Positions 1 to 5,795 of a stretch of 5,795 nt of DNA are shown here, in pieces. Source of the DNA: Oscillospiraceae bacterium. GTDB taxonomy: Bacteria; Bacillota; Clostridia; Oscillospirales; Ruminococcaceae. Every line of letters starts with the position of its first letter. The stretch's first letter is position 1. Both the position numbers and the translations under genes were made by a program. The stretch lies in contig JAEDNF010000116.1 of NCBI GenBank assembly GCA_016302655.1, positions 1-5,795 on the forward strand, in the 5' to 3' direction. The notes below the pieces were generated by a model, which saw only the letters and a program-made list of their open reading frames with translations, was not told where the DNA came from and made no database searches.

Positions 1-149
1 AATATCTTTGCTTTGCCCGTGACCGGCTTATAAGAGCCGCCGATAACTGTGCCTGCGCCGATCCTGCAAAAAGTACGGCTTTGCGTGCAGCGGCAGAAGG
101 AATAGAAAAAACGATTGAAGAGATTGAGGGGAACGCAGATGAAAGTTAA
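1..149 (+). CDS. trmK: 3' end of upstream gene, probable tRNA (adenine(22)-N1)-methyltransferase TrmK
   Basis: An open frame runs in from the left edge (first whole codon at base 3) and stops at TAA 147-149, giving 48 visible C-terminal residues. The tail begins YLCFARDRLIRAAD, has a DPAK segment in the middle, and ends in an acidic helix with EKTIEEIEG. The catalytic methyltransferase domain lies outside the window. The TrmK family places its SAM-binding domain first and ends in a charged helical, coiled-coil-like region, and trmK often sits directly upstream of a Nif3-family gene in Bacillota. The call rests on that tail pattern plus the neighbourhood, so it is an inference. The frame is credible as coding because it stays open to the left edge and its stop overlaps the next gene by 11 bases, which suggests translational coupling. 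Any other protein ending in a charged helix could fit. Confidence 0.55.
   Translation, partial: YLCFARDRLIRAADNCACADPAKSTALRAAAEGIEKTIEEIEGNADES
126..131 (+). promoter_or_regulatory. Ribosome binding site fixing the Nif3 start
   Basis: GAGGGG lies 7 bases before ATG 139. This supports ATG 139 over the in-frame TTG at 115, which would add eight residues (MKRLRGTQ) not typical of the family. The site lies inside the 3' end of the upstream gene. Confidence 0.8.
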
Positions 150-912
150 AGACATATATGATTATCTTAATGAATACGCACCTTTCTCGGTACAGGACAA
201 ATATGACAACAGCGGCTTTTTAGTCGGTGATATAAATGCCAAAGTCAAAGGTATATGCCTTTGCCTCGATATAACTATGGATGTTATCAAAGAGGCGGCG
301 GCTCAGAGAGCAAACCTTATCATTTCTCATCATCCGGTGATTTTCGATCCGCTCAAAAGCGTAACCGAGGGTTCTCCCGTATACGAGCTTGTAAGAAACA
401 AGATAAACGCAATATGTATGCATACAAACGCCGATATGACAAAAGACGGCGTGAGCGACCTTATGCTCGACCTGCTTGAATTCGGGCAGTCATGCGAGGT
501 GCTTGAACCGATCATGCCCGATAATACCGGATACGGCAAAATTTGCAATCTGGCAATCGAAACTCATGCAAAGGCGCTTGCCGAATACTGTAAGAAAGCG
601 TTTGACTGCACCGTTGTGCGCTATACCGAAACGGACAAGCCGATAAAGCGAGTGGCTGTCTGCTCAGGCTCAGGCGGAAGCACATTGCCGCTTGCGATAA
701 AGGCAGGCTGTGATGCGCTTATAACGGGAGATATCAAGCACGATGTATGGATAGACGCTGTAAACAACGATTTCTGCCTTATTGACGCAGGACATTTCCA
801 TACCGAAAACATACTTTGCAATCACCTTTGCGGTATACTCAGCCGCAAATTCAACGATACTCAGATATTTGTCGCACAGAGCAGTAAAGACCCCTGCTCA
901 TATATAGTTTAA
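139..912 (+). CDS. Nif3-like dinuclear metal centre hexameric protein (DUF34 family, YbgI/YqfO type)
   Basis: This 257-residue protein belongs to the Nif3/DUF34 family, which forms cytosolic toroidal hexamers with a two-metal site. The physiological reaction is not settled: the family is often labelled GTP cyclohydrolase 1 type 2 homologue, and the labels carry little biochemical support. Family signatures are clear. The N-terminus has a DNSGFLVGD segment at about 23-31. The metal-site residues appear as SHHP (63-66, ligands H64/H65), HTNAD (95-99) followed by DGVSD, and DAGHFHTE (216-223, ligands H219 and E223). A GSGG segment (177-180) and TGDIKHD (196-202) precede the last motif. The length matches the short form; the roughly 370-residue YqfO form has an inserted PII-like central domain that is absent here. 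ATG 139 is chosen for its Shine-Dalgarno site. The gene overlaps the upstream frame by 11 bases and is followed 33 bases later by rqcH. No key residue appears lost. Confidence 0.93.
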   Translation: MKVKDIYDYLNEYAPFSVQDKYDNSGFLVGDINAKVKGICLCLDITMDVIKEAAAQRANLIISHHPVIFDPLKSVTEGSPVYELVRNKINAICMHTNADMTKDGVSDLMLDLLEFGQSCEVLEPIMPDNTGYGKICNLAIETHAKALAEYCKKAFDCTVVRYTETDKPIKRVAVCSGSGGSTLPLAIKAGCDALITGDIKHDVWIDAVNNDFCLIDAGHFHTENILCNHLCGILSRKFNDTQIFVAQSSKDPCSYIV

Positions 913-945
913 TATATAGTATAAGTGTGACGGAAAGGACTGCCG

Positions 946-2709
946 ATGTCACTTGACGGCACTTTTCTCAGCTGCATAGTAAACGAGATGCTGTCCGCAG
1001 GACTTATCGGCGGCAGAATAGACAAGATATATCAGCCCTCCCGTGAGGAAGTGATATTATCCATACGCAGTGCGGGAAAACACAATAAATTACTGATAAG
1101 CGCAAACTCAATGTCCGCCCGTGTGGGTATGACCGAGCGTGCGGCGGAAAACCCGTCAGCACCGCCTATGTTCTGTATGCTTTTAAGAAAGCACCTCAGC
1201 GGCGGAAAACTGCTCGCTGTTTCTCAGGACGGACTTGAGAGAATAATAAACTTCGATTTTGAATGTATGAACGAAATCGGCGATATGGTGATAAACCGCC
1301 TTACCGCCGAGATAATGGGCAGGCACAGCAATATAATACTTATGACCGAAAAGGACGGCGTATACCGTGTCATTGACAGTATAAAGCGGATAACCGACGA
1401 TGTTTCATCGGTTCGGCGCATACTGCCCAATATCGTATACGAAACGCCGCCCAGAGACCTTTCAAGAATAAACTTTCTCACCTGCAGTGACGAGCAGCTG
1501 ATAAACGCCGTAAAAAGCGGTACGGGAAAACGGCTTTCAAAGCACCTTACCGCTTGTCTTGAAGGCGTGTCGCCGGTATTCGCAAGAGAGTGTGCATATT
1601 ACTCCTGCCGTGACACCGACGCCGCTGTTGACGATATGACAAGCGACAACTGCGACCGTCTGCTGTTCTTTATAAAAAAGGCGAGAGAATATGTCAGGGA
1701 CGGCGAAGGCTTCACGATACTGAGAGACCTTCAGGGCGGATATAAGGATTTCTGCTTTATGCCGATAGAGCAATACGGCACACAGATGCTTGTATCAAAG
1801 GCAAGCGGCGCAAACGCTCTGCTTGATATATTCTACGGAAGCAAAGCGGAAAACGAGCGCATGAAACAGCGTTCAAAGGATCTGCTTAAGATGCTTATGA
1901 ATACCTACGACAGAATTTCACGAAAGCTGGAGCTTCAGAAAAGCGAGCTCAGTGAATGCGGCGAAAGGGAGGTATTCCGAGTCCGTGGGGACATAGTCAG
2001 CGCAAATATATATAAGATGCACAAGGGCATGACAGAGCTTACCGCAGAGGACTACAGCACGGGAGAAACCGTGACCGTTCCTCTTGACGCAAGGCTTACT
2101 CCTGCTCAGAACGCACAGAAATACTATGCCGAATACAAGAAGCTTGAAAAAGCGGAAAAGATGCTGACAAAGCTGATCGCAGACGGTGAAAACGAGCTTA
2201 TATACATCGACAGCGTTTTTGACGCCGCATCCCGTGCGACCTCCAATGCCGAGATAAGCGAAATAAAGCAGGAGCTTGCCGCTAACGGCTACATTCACGC
2301 TCCGTCAGGCAGTAAGAAAACGCAGATAAAGCCGAAACCGCCTATGCATTTTGTATCCGATGACGGATTCGACATCTACATCGGAAGAAACAATATTCAG
2401 AACGACAAGCTGACCGTAAAGACAGCCGAGCCCGATGATATGTGGCTTCACACCAAGAATATCGCCGGCTCTCATGTGATAATAAAGGCAAAGAACGGCG
2501 AGATATCCGACAATGCCATACTTCAGGCGGCTTCCCTTGCGGCATACTGCTCGAAGGCACAGAACAGCACAAAAGTTCCGGTTGACTACACAAGGATACG
2601 GTTTGTTAAAAAGCCTAACGGCGCAAAGCCCGGAATGGTGATATTCTCAAATAATTTTACCGTGCTTGTAGACCCCGATGAAGAGCTTTTTGCAAGGGTT
2701 GAGGCGTAG
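946..2709 (+). CDS. rqcH: RqcH, NFACT-family ribosome quality control protein (Rqc2/NEMF homologue; historically FbpA-like fibronectin-binding protein)
   Basis: The 587-residue product matches bacterial Rqc2 homologues. In that family the protein binds large ribosomal subunits blocked by peptidyl-tRNA, recruits tRNA-Ala and adds C-terminal alanine tails that mark the stalled peptide for degradation. Older annotations call it fibronectin-binding protein; a surface role is unlikely here because there is no signal peptide or anchor. The N-terminal NFACT-N domain opens with MSLDGTFLSCIVNEM and contains GGRIDKIYQPSREE (22-35), GLERII (96-101) and EIMGRHSNIIL (122-132). A helix-hairpin-helix-like segment with GVSPVFARE lies near 207-215. 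Residues about 300-440 are charged and helical, fitting the coiled-coil middle, and include LTPAQNAQKYYAEYKKLEKA (385-404). The NFACT-R domain follows from about 467, with GFDIYIGRNNIQND (474-487) and WLHTKNIAGSHVIIK (500-514). AAGGA at 935-939 sits 6 bases before ATG 946. Length is normal and no break is seen. Confidence 0.95.
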   Translation: MSLDGTFLSCIVNEMLSAGLIGGRIDKIYQPSREEVILSIRSAGKHNKLLISANSMSARVGMTERAAENPSAPPMFCMLLRKHLSGGKLLAVSQDGLERIINFDFECMNEIGDMVINRLTAEIMGRHSNIILMTEKDGVYRVIDSIKRITDDVSSVRRILPNIVYETPPRDLSRINFLTCSDEQLINAVKSGTGKRLSKHLTACLEGVSPVFARECAYYSCRDTDAAVDDMTSDNCDRLLFFIKKAREYVRDGEGFTILRDLQGGYKDFCFMPIEQYGTQMLVSKASGANALLDIFYGSKAENERMKQRSKDLLKMLMNTYDRISRKLELQKSELSECGEREVFRVRGDIVSANIYKMHKGMTELTAEDYSTGETVTVPLDARLTPAQNAQKYYAEYKKLEKAEKMLTKLIADGENELIYIDSVFDAASRATSNAEISEIKQELAANGYIHAPSGSKKTQIKPKPPMHFVSDDGFDIYIGRNNIQNDKLTVKTAEPDDMWLHTKNIAGSHVIIKAKNGEISDNAILQAASLAAYCSKAQNSTKVPVDYTRIRFVKKPNGAKPGMVIFSNNFTVLVDPDEELFARVEA

Positions 2710-2744
2710 AATAATACAGTAATCAAAGAAAGGAAATAAATAAA

Positions 2745-5393
2745 ATGAAGAAAGAACTTGCAAAGACCTATTCCCCAAAAGATTTTGAGGACAGGCTCTA
2801 TCATGAATGGGAGGAAAAGAAATACTTCCACGCAGAAATCGATCCTAAGAAAAAACCGTTTACAATAGTTATCCCCCCTCCGAACATAACTGGTCAGCTC
2901 CACATGGGACACGCCCTTGACAACACGCTCCAGGATATACTTATCCGTTACAAGAGAATGCAGGGCTGCTGCACATTATGGCTTCCCGGCACAGACCACG
3001 CTTCGATAGCAACAGAAGCCAAGATAGTAAACGCTATGAAAGAAGAAGGCCTCACCAAAGACGATGTAGGCAGAGACGGCTTTTTGGAGCGTGCGTGGGA
3101 ATGGAAAAAGGTTTACGGCGGCAGAATAGTACAGCAGCTTAAAAAGCTCGGCTCGTCGTGCGACTGGGACAGAGAGCGCTTTACGCTTGACGATGGCTGT
3201 TCAAAGGCAGTTCAGAAGGTATTCATCGACCTTTACAACAAGGGACTTATCTATCACGGCGAAAGAATAATCAACTGGTGTCCCAACTGTAAGACATCTA
3301 TCTCGGATATCGAGTGCGAGTATGAGGAGCAGGACGGCTATTTCTGGCATATTAACTATCCGCTGTCAGACGGAAGCGGAAGCGTTGAGATAGCAACCAC
3401 CCGTCCCGAAACTCTGCTGGGCGACAGCGCAATAGCTGTTCATCCCGATGATGAAAGATACAAGAACATAGTAGGCAAGATGGTAAAACTTCCTCTCACA
3501 GACAGAGAGATACCCGTTATAGCCGATGAATATGTTGATATGGAATTCGGTACGGGCGTAGTTAAGATAACTCCCGCACACGACCCCAACGACTTTGAAG
3601 TAGGCAAGCGCCATGATCTTCCCATAATCCACATGATGAACGACGACGCAACTATCAAAGAGGGCATCGGCGGCAAATATTCGGGTATGGACAGATACGA
3701 AGCGAGAAAAGCAATGGTTGCCGACCTTGAGGCACAGGGACTGCTTGTTAAGGTTGAGCCTCACAAGCACAATGTAGGCTGCTGTCAGCGCTGCGGAACT
3801 ACCGTAGAGCCCAGAGCAAGCTATCAGTGGTTCGTTTCGATGAAACAGCTTGCACAGCCTGCTATCGATGTTGTTAAAAGCGGCGAGCTGAGATTTGTTC
3901 CGCAGAGATTTGAAAACGGCTATCTTTACTGGATGGAAAATATCCGTGACTGGTGCATCTCCCGTCAGCTCTGGTGGGGACACAGAATACCTGCGTACTA
4001 CTGTCAGAACAAGGACTGCGGTCACACCGAGATAACCCTTGACGGCATCGATGTATGCCCCAAGTGCGGCGCACCCATGAAGCAGGACGAGGACACGCTG
4101 GACACCTGGTTCTCCTCTGCTCTGTGGCCTTTCTCAACGCTTGGCTGGCCTGAAAAGACGGCGGACTTAGACTACTTCTATCCCACAAACACACTTGTAA
4201 CAGGCTATGATATCATACCGTTCTGGGTAGCAAGAATGATATTCAGCGGACTTGAGCATACCGGTCAGAAGCCGTTCAAGGATGTACTGATACACGGACT
4301 TGTTCGTGACGAACAGGGCAGAAAGATGTCAAAATCGCTCGGAAACGGCGTCGATCCCCTTGAAGTTATAGACAAATACGGCGCAGACGCATTAAGACTC
4401 ACGCTGGTTACGGGCAACGCTCCCGGCAACGATATGCGCTGGACGGAAACTAAGGTGACAAATTCCAGAAACTTTGCAAACAAGCTGTGGAATGCGTCAA
4501 GATATATCCTTATGAATCTGCCCGAAGATATGGAGGGCGCAGTTCTTCCCGAAGAGCTTCCTATCGAGGACAAGTGGATACTCTCGCTGTACAACGACCT
4601 TGTAAAGAATGTTACCGCTAACCTTGACAGCTACGAGCTTGGCATTGCGGTACAGAATCTGTACGACTTTATCTGGGATGTATACTGCGACTGGTACATC
4701 GAGCTTACAAAGCCTCGTATAGCCGCAGGCGGAGAAACGGCTCTCGCCGCACAGAATGTACTGGTTTATGTAATGCAGGGTATATTAAAACTGCTTCATC
4801 CGTTTATGCCGTTCATAACCGAAGAGATATGGCAGTCGATGCCTATAGTTGCCGATAAGGGCAACAACCCCGACAGCATTATGATCTCCGCTTGGCCCGA
4901 ATATGACGAAAAGCTTCACTTTGCAAAGGAGCAGACCGACTTTACAAAGATAGTTGACGCTATCCGTGCTGTAAGAGTACAGCGCAACGAGCTTAACGTT
5001 CCTCCGTCAAAGAAGGTAACAATGCTGATAGAAACAGCGGAAACAGCGCTGTTTGACGGCGCTAAGGTATTCTTCGAGCGTCTTGCCGGCGCAGGAGAGC
5101 TGACAATATCCGAAAAGGCGGATACATCTTCCGATATGGTAACGATAGTAACCGCAAACGCAAGAATATTTATGCCTATGGGCGAGCTTGTTGACAAGGA
5201 AAAAGAGCTTGCAAGGCTTGAAAAGGAGCGCAAGGCGGCACAGAAGGATATCGACTTCCTTTCGGGCAAGCTGAGCAATCAGGGCTTCCTTTCAAAAGCG
5301 CCTGCACAGCAGATAGAAAACGAGCGTGTAAAGCTTGCAAAGGCACAGGAAAAGATGGAGAAGATCATGCTCTCTATCGAGAAGATGAAGTAA
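2745..5393 (+). CDS. valS: Valyl-tRNA synthetase (class I, full length)
   Basis: The 882-residue enzyme charges tRNA-Val with valine using ATP in the cytosol and clears misactivated threonine in an editing domain. The catalytic Rossmann fold carries the HIGH-type signature PPPNITGQLHMGH (44-56) and the KMSKS loop GRKMSKSLGNG (525-535). The CP1 editing insert (about 200-345) shows TTRPETLLGDSA (218-229) and TPAHDPNDFEVG (276-287). Cysteine pairs typical of the zinc-binding ValRS type occur at C179/C182, C347/C350, C420/C425 and C438/C441. An anticodon-binding helical domain follows (about 605-760, with HPFMPFITEEIW at 685-696). The C-terminus (about 815-882) is a charged coiled coil that in this family contacts the tRNA elbow. 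Length is close to the roughly 880 residues usual in Bacillota. AAGGA at 2730-2734 lies 10 bases before ATG 2745. The gene starts 35 bases after rqcH, so no T-box leader fits directly in front. An intrinsic terminator follows the stop. Confidence 0.98.
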   Translation: MKKELAKTYSPKDFEDRLYHEWEEKKYFHAEIDPKKKPFTIVIPPPNITGQLHMGHALDNTLQDILIRYKRMQGCCTLWLPGTDHASIATEAKIVNAMKEEGLTKDDVGRDGFLERAWEWKKVYGGRIVQQLKKLGSSCDWDRERFTLDDGCSKAVQKVFIDLYNKGLIYHGERIINWCPNCKTSISDIECEYEEQDGYFWHINYPLSDGSGSVEIATTRPETLLGDSAIAVHPDDERYKNIVGKMVKLPLTDREIPVIADEYVDMEFGTGVVKITPAHDPNDFEVGKRHDLPIIHMMNDDATIKEGIGGKYSGMDRYEARKAMVADLEAQGLLVKVEPHKHNVGCCQRCGTTVEPRASYQWFVSMKQLAQPAIDVVKSGELRFVPQRFENGYLYWMENIRDWCISRQLWWGHRIPAYYCQNKDCGHTEITLDGIDVCPKCGAPMKQDEDTLDTWFSSALWPFSTLGWPEKTADLDYFYPTNTLVTGYDIIPFWVARMIFSGLEHTGQKPFKDVLIHGLVRDEQGRKMSKSLGNGVDPLEVIDKYGADALRLTLVTGNAPGNDMRWTETKVTNSRNFANKLWNASRYILMNLPEDMEGAVLPEELPIEDKWILSLYNDLVKNVTANLDSYELGIAVQNLYDFIWDVYCDWYIELTKPRIAAGGETALAAQNVLVYVMQGILKLLHPFMPFITEEIWQSMPIVADKGNNPDSIMISAWPEYDEKLHFAKEQTDFTKIVDAIRAVRVQRNELNVPPSKKVTMLIETAETALFDGAKVFFERLAGAGELTISEKADTSSDMVTIVTANARIFMPMGELVDKEKELARLEKERKAAQKDIDFLSGKLSNQGFLSKAPAQQIENERVKLAKAQEKMEKIMLSIEKMK

Positions 5394-5407
5394 TAATAAG
5401 CGTGTTT

Positions 5408-5437
5408 ATCCCCCGACCGGTTCGGGGGATTTTTCTT
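5408..5437 (+). terminator. Intrinsic terminator after valS
   Basis: The arms ATCCCCCGA (5408-5416) and TCGGGGGAT (5422-5430) are perfectly complementary over 9 bp around the loop CCGGT. The T tract TTTTTCTT (5430-5437) follows at once. The five consecutive C-G pairs and the U-rich tail make this a textbook Rho-independent terminator. It lies 14 bases after the valS stop. The other side of the hairpin lacks a matching T tract for the minus strand, so it appears to act in one direction. Confidence 0.95.
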
Positions 5438-5469
5438 GCGGTCAGGTTACACAAAAATAAGTAATAGTT

Positions 5470-5485
5470 TTATACAGATTATACA
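5470..5485. repeat. Short direct repeat TTATACA x2, 9-base period
   Basis: TTATACA occurs at 5470-5476 and again at 5479-5485, separated by GA. It lies upstream of the putative promoter of the lipoprotein gene. TTATAC recurs at 5565-5570, at the edge of the larger dyad. In an AT-rich intergenic region this may be chance; a binding site for a regulator is only a possibility. Confidence 0.35.
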
Positions 5486-5502
5486 AAAGCGTTGCTTTGA
5501 TA

Positions 5503-5532
5503 TTGAAAATACAACATAATTTATGTTATTAT
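5503..5532 (+). promoter_or_regulatory. Putative sigma-A-type promoter for the lipoprotein gene
   Basis: TTGAAA (5503-5508) and TATTAT (5527-5532) are separated by 18 bases and resemble the -35 and -10 consensus boxes. Transcription would start near 5539 and give a leader of about 130 bases. An overlapping alternative is TTGCTT (5492-5497) with CATAAT (5515-5520), 17 bases apart, whose -35 match is weaker. Some promoter is needed here because a strong terminator lies just upstream, but the exact boxes are inferred. Confidence 0.5.
5513..5527. promoter_or_regulatory. 15-bp palindrome in the promoter spacer, possible operator
   Basis: AACATAA (5513-5519) and TTATGTT (5521-5527) form a perfect 7-bp dyad around a single T. 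It fills most of the spacer of the preferred promoter and overlaps the -10 box of the alternative one, so a bound regulator could affect either. The AT-rich composition raises the chance of coincidence. Confidence 0.35.
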
Positions 5533-5545
5533 GATTTTGCTAAGG

Positions 5546-5561
5546 ATTCTGATTGCAGAAT
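5546..5561 (+). other. Leader hairpin 1 (6-bp stem, 4-base loop)
   Basis: ATTCTG (5546-5551) pairs perfectly with CAGAAT (5556-5561) around the loop ATTG. It would lie just downstream of the inferred transcription start and four bases before the next inverted repeat. The stem is short, so stability alone would be modest. Confidence 0.35.
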
Positions 5562-5565
5562 AACT

Positions 5566-5585
5566 TATACTTTCCCGAAAGTATA
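5566..5585. promoter_or_regulatory. Perfect 9-bp inverted repeat; operator or leader hairpin 2
   Basis: TATACTTTC (5566-5574) and GAAAGTATA (5577-5585) are perfectly complementary around CC. As RNA it would fold as an 8-bp stem with loop CCCG. As DNA it is a 20-bp dyad of a size suited to a dimeric repressor. No T tract follows, so it is not a terminator. It lies about 90 bases before the lipoprotein start codon and downstream of the inferred promoter. The symmetry is certain; the function is not. Confidence 0.5.
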
Positions 5586-5620
5586 GCCGGCATAACAATT
5601 TAATTTTCACAAAACGAAAA

Positions 5621-5646
5621 TACAATCACAACAAACTACAATCACA
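5621..5646 (+). repeat. Direct repeat TACAATCACA x2 in the leader, 16-base period
   Basis: TACAATCACA occurs exactly at 5621-5630 and 5637-5646. It sits in a C/A-rich stretch (5591-5660) with only two guanines in 70 bases, which would be an almost unstructured RNA segment ahead of the ribosome binding site. Confidence 0.5.
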
Positions 5647-5672
5647 CAACTGAACACAACGGAGGTATTTCT

Positions 5673-5795
5673 ATGAAAAAAACATTTGCTACTATCATTT
5701 CACTCTTAATCTGCTTTACACTTTCAGCTTGCACAGGCTCGGCAACAGTTTCGACTTTACCCGATGAAAGCAAGAACAATCCCGAAAACAGTTCC
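5673..5795 (+). CDS. Lipoprotein, N-terminal part only (cut by the window edge)
   Basis: Only the first 41 codons are present. ATG 5673 follows a strong GGAGG (5661-5665) with a 7-base gap. The protein starts MKKTFATII, continues with a hydrophobic stretch (about 6-17) and reaches the lipobox LSAC (17-20), so signal peptidase II should cleave before C20 and the cysteine would be lipidated, anchoring the protein to the outer face of the membrane. Residues after the cysteine (TGSATVSTL, then a stretch rich in Asp, Asn, Ser, Pro and Lys) look like the flexible polar linker common in clostridial lipoproteins. The functional domain is beyond the window, so the protein could be a solute-binding protein, an enzyme or something uncharacterised. 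It is separated from valS by a terminator and a 279-base gap, so it is probably an independent unit. Confidence 0.85.
   Translation, partial: MKKTFATIISLLICFTLSACTGSATVSTLPDESKNNPENSS

Noticed and set aside
115..138. Upstream TTG start for the Nif3 gene
   Set aside because: It adds eight residues not typical of the family, while ATG 139 has a well-spaced GAGGGG site.
901..925. AT-rich stretch with two TATATAG copies and TATAAG before rqcH, looking like a -10 box or small palindrome
   Set aside because: No acceptable -35 box lies 16-18 bases upstream, and the first TATATAG is Nif3 coding sequence. The low complexity explains the self-complementarity.
1918..2298. Minus-strand frame of 126 codons inside rqcH
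   Set aside because: It is antisense to the conserved coiled-coil region of rqcH and shows no independent sign of coding.
2710..2744. Possible promoter or attenuator between rqcH and valS
   Set aside because: The gap is only 35 bases, with no inverted repeat and no paired -35/-10 boxes. It holds just a ribosome binding site.
3366..4025. Long open frame on the minus strand inside valS (219 codons)
   Set aside because: It lies wholly antisense to a well-supported valS and shows no recognisable motif. Frames open by codon bias opposite a long GC-balanced gene are common.
5603..5621. Weak hairpin ATTTTC/GAAAAT with a 7-base loop in the leader
   Set aside because: Six pairs, five of them A-T, in an A-rich stretch are expected by chance and would be unstable.

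Overview
The window reads as ordinary housekeeping chromosome from a Bacillota bacterium, probably a clostridial gut-type lineage (Ruminococcaceae/Oscillospirales-like). That placement is inferred from strong purine-rich Shine-Dalgarno sites, a mid-range base composition with GC-rich and AT-rich codons mixed, the gene order, and a lipoprotein of clostridial style. No mobile element, CRISPR array, rRNA or tRNA is visible. All genes are on the + strand.

Bases 1-149 hold the 3' end of an upstream gene, probably the tRNA methyltransferase gene trmK. It overlaps by 11 bases a Nif3/DUF34-family metal protein gene (139-912). A 33-base gap leads to rqcH (946-2709), which encodes the NFACT protein of bacterial ribosome quality control. 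A 35-base gap leads to a full-length valS (2745-5393), encoding valyl-tRNA synthetase. A strong intrinsic terminator (5408-5437) closes the unit. The close spacing, common strand and single visible terminator suggest one transcription unit. At least rqcH and valS act in translation: ValRS charges tRNA, and RqcH uses charged tRNA-Ala to tail stalled nascent chains. If the trmK call is right, tRNA modification belongs to the same unit. The role of the Nif3 protein is unsettled in general.

Bases 5438-5672 separate this operon from the next gene. This AT-rich stretch has a plausible sigma-A-type promoter with a palindrome in its spacer. It is followed by a putative leader with two adjacent perfect inverted repeats and then a guanine-poor, C/A-rich segment. 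At 5673 a new gene begins with a good ribosome binding site. Only its first 41 codons are present, and they encode a lipoprotein signal peptide with a clear lipobox.

I found no convincing new system. The most interesting parts are the control region of the truncated lipoprotein gene and the lack of room for a T-box leader immediately in front of valS.
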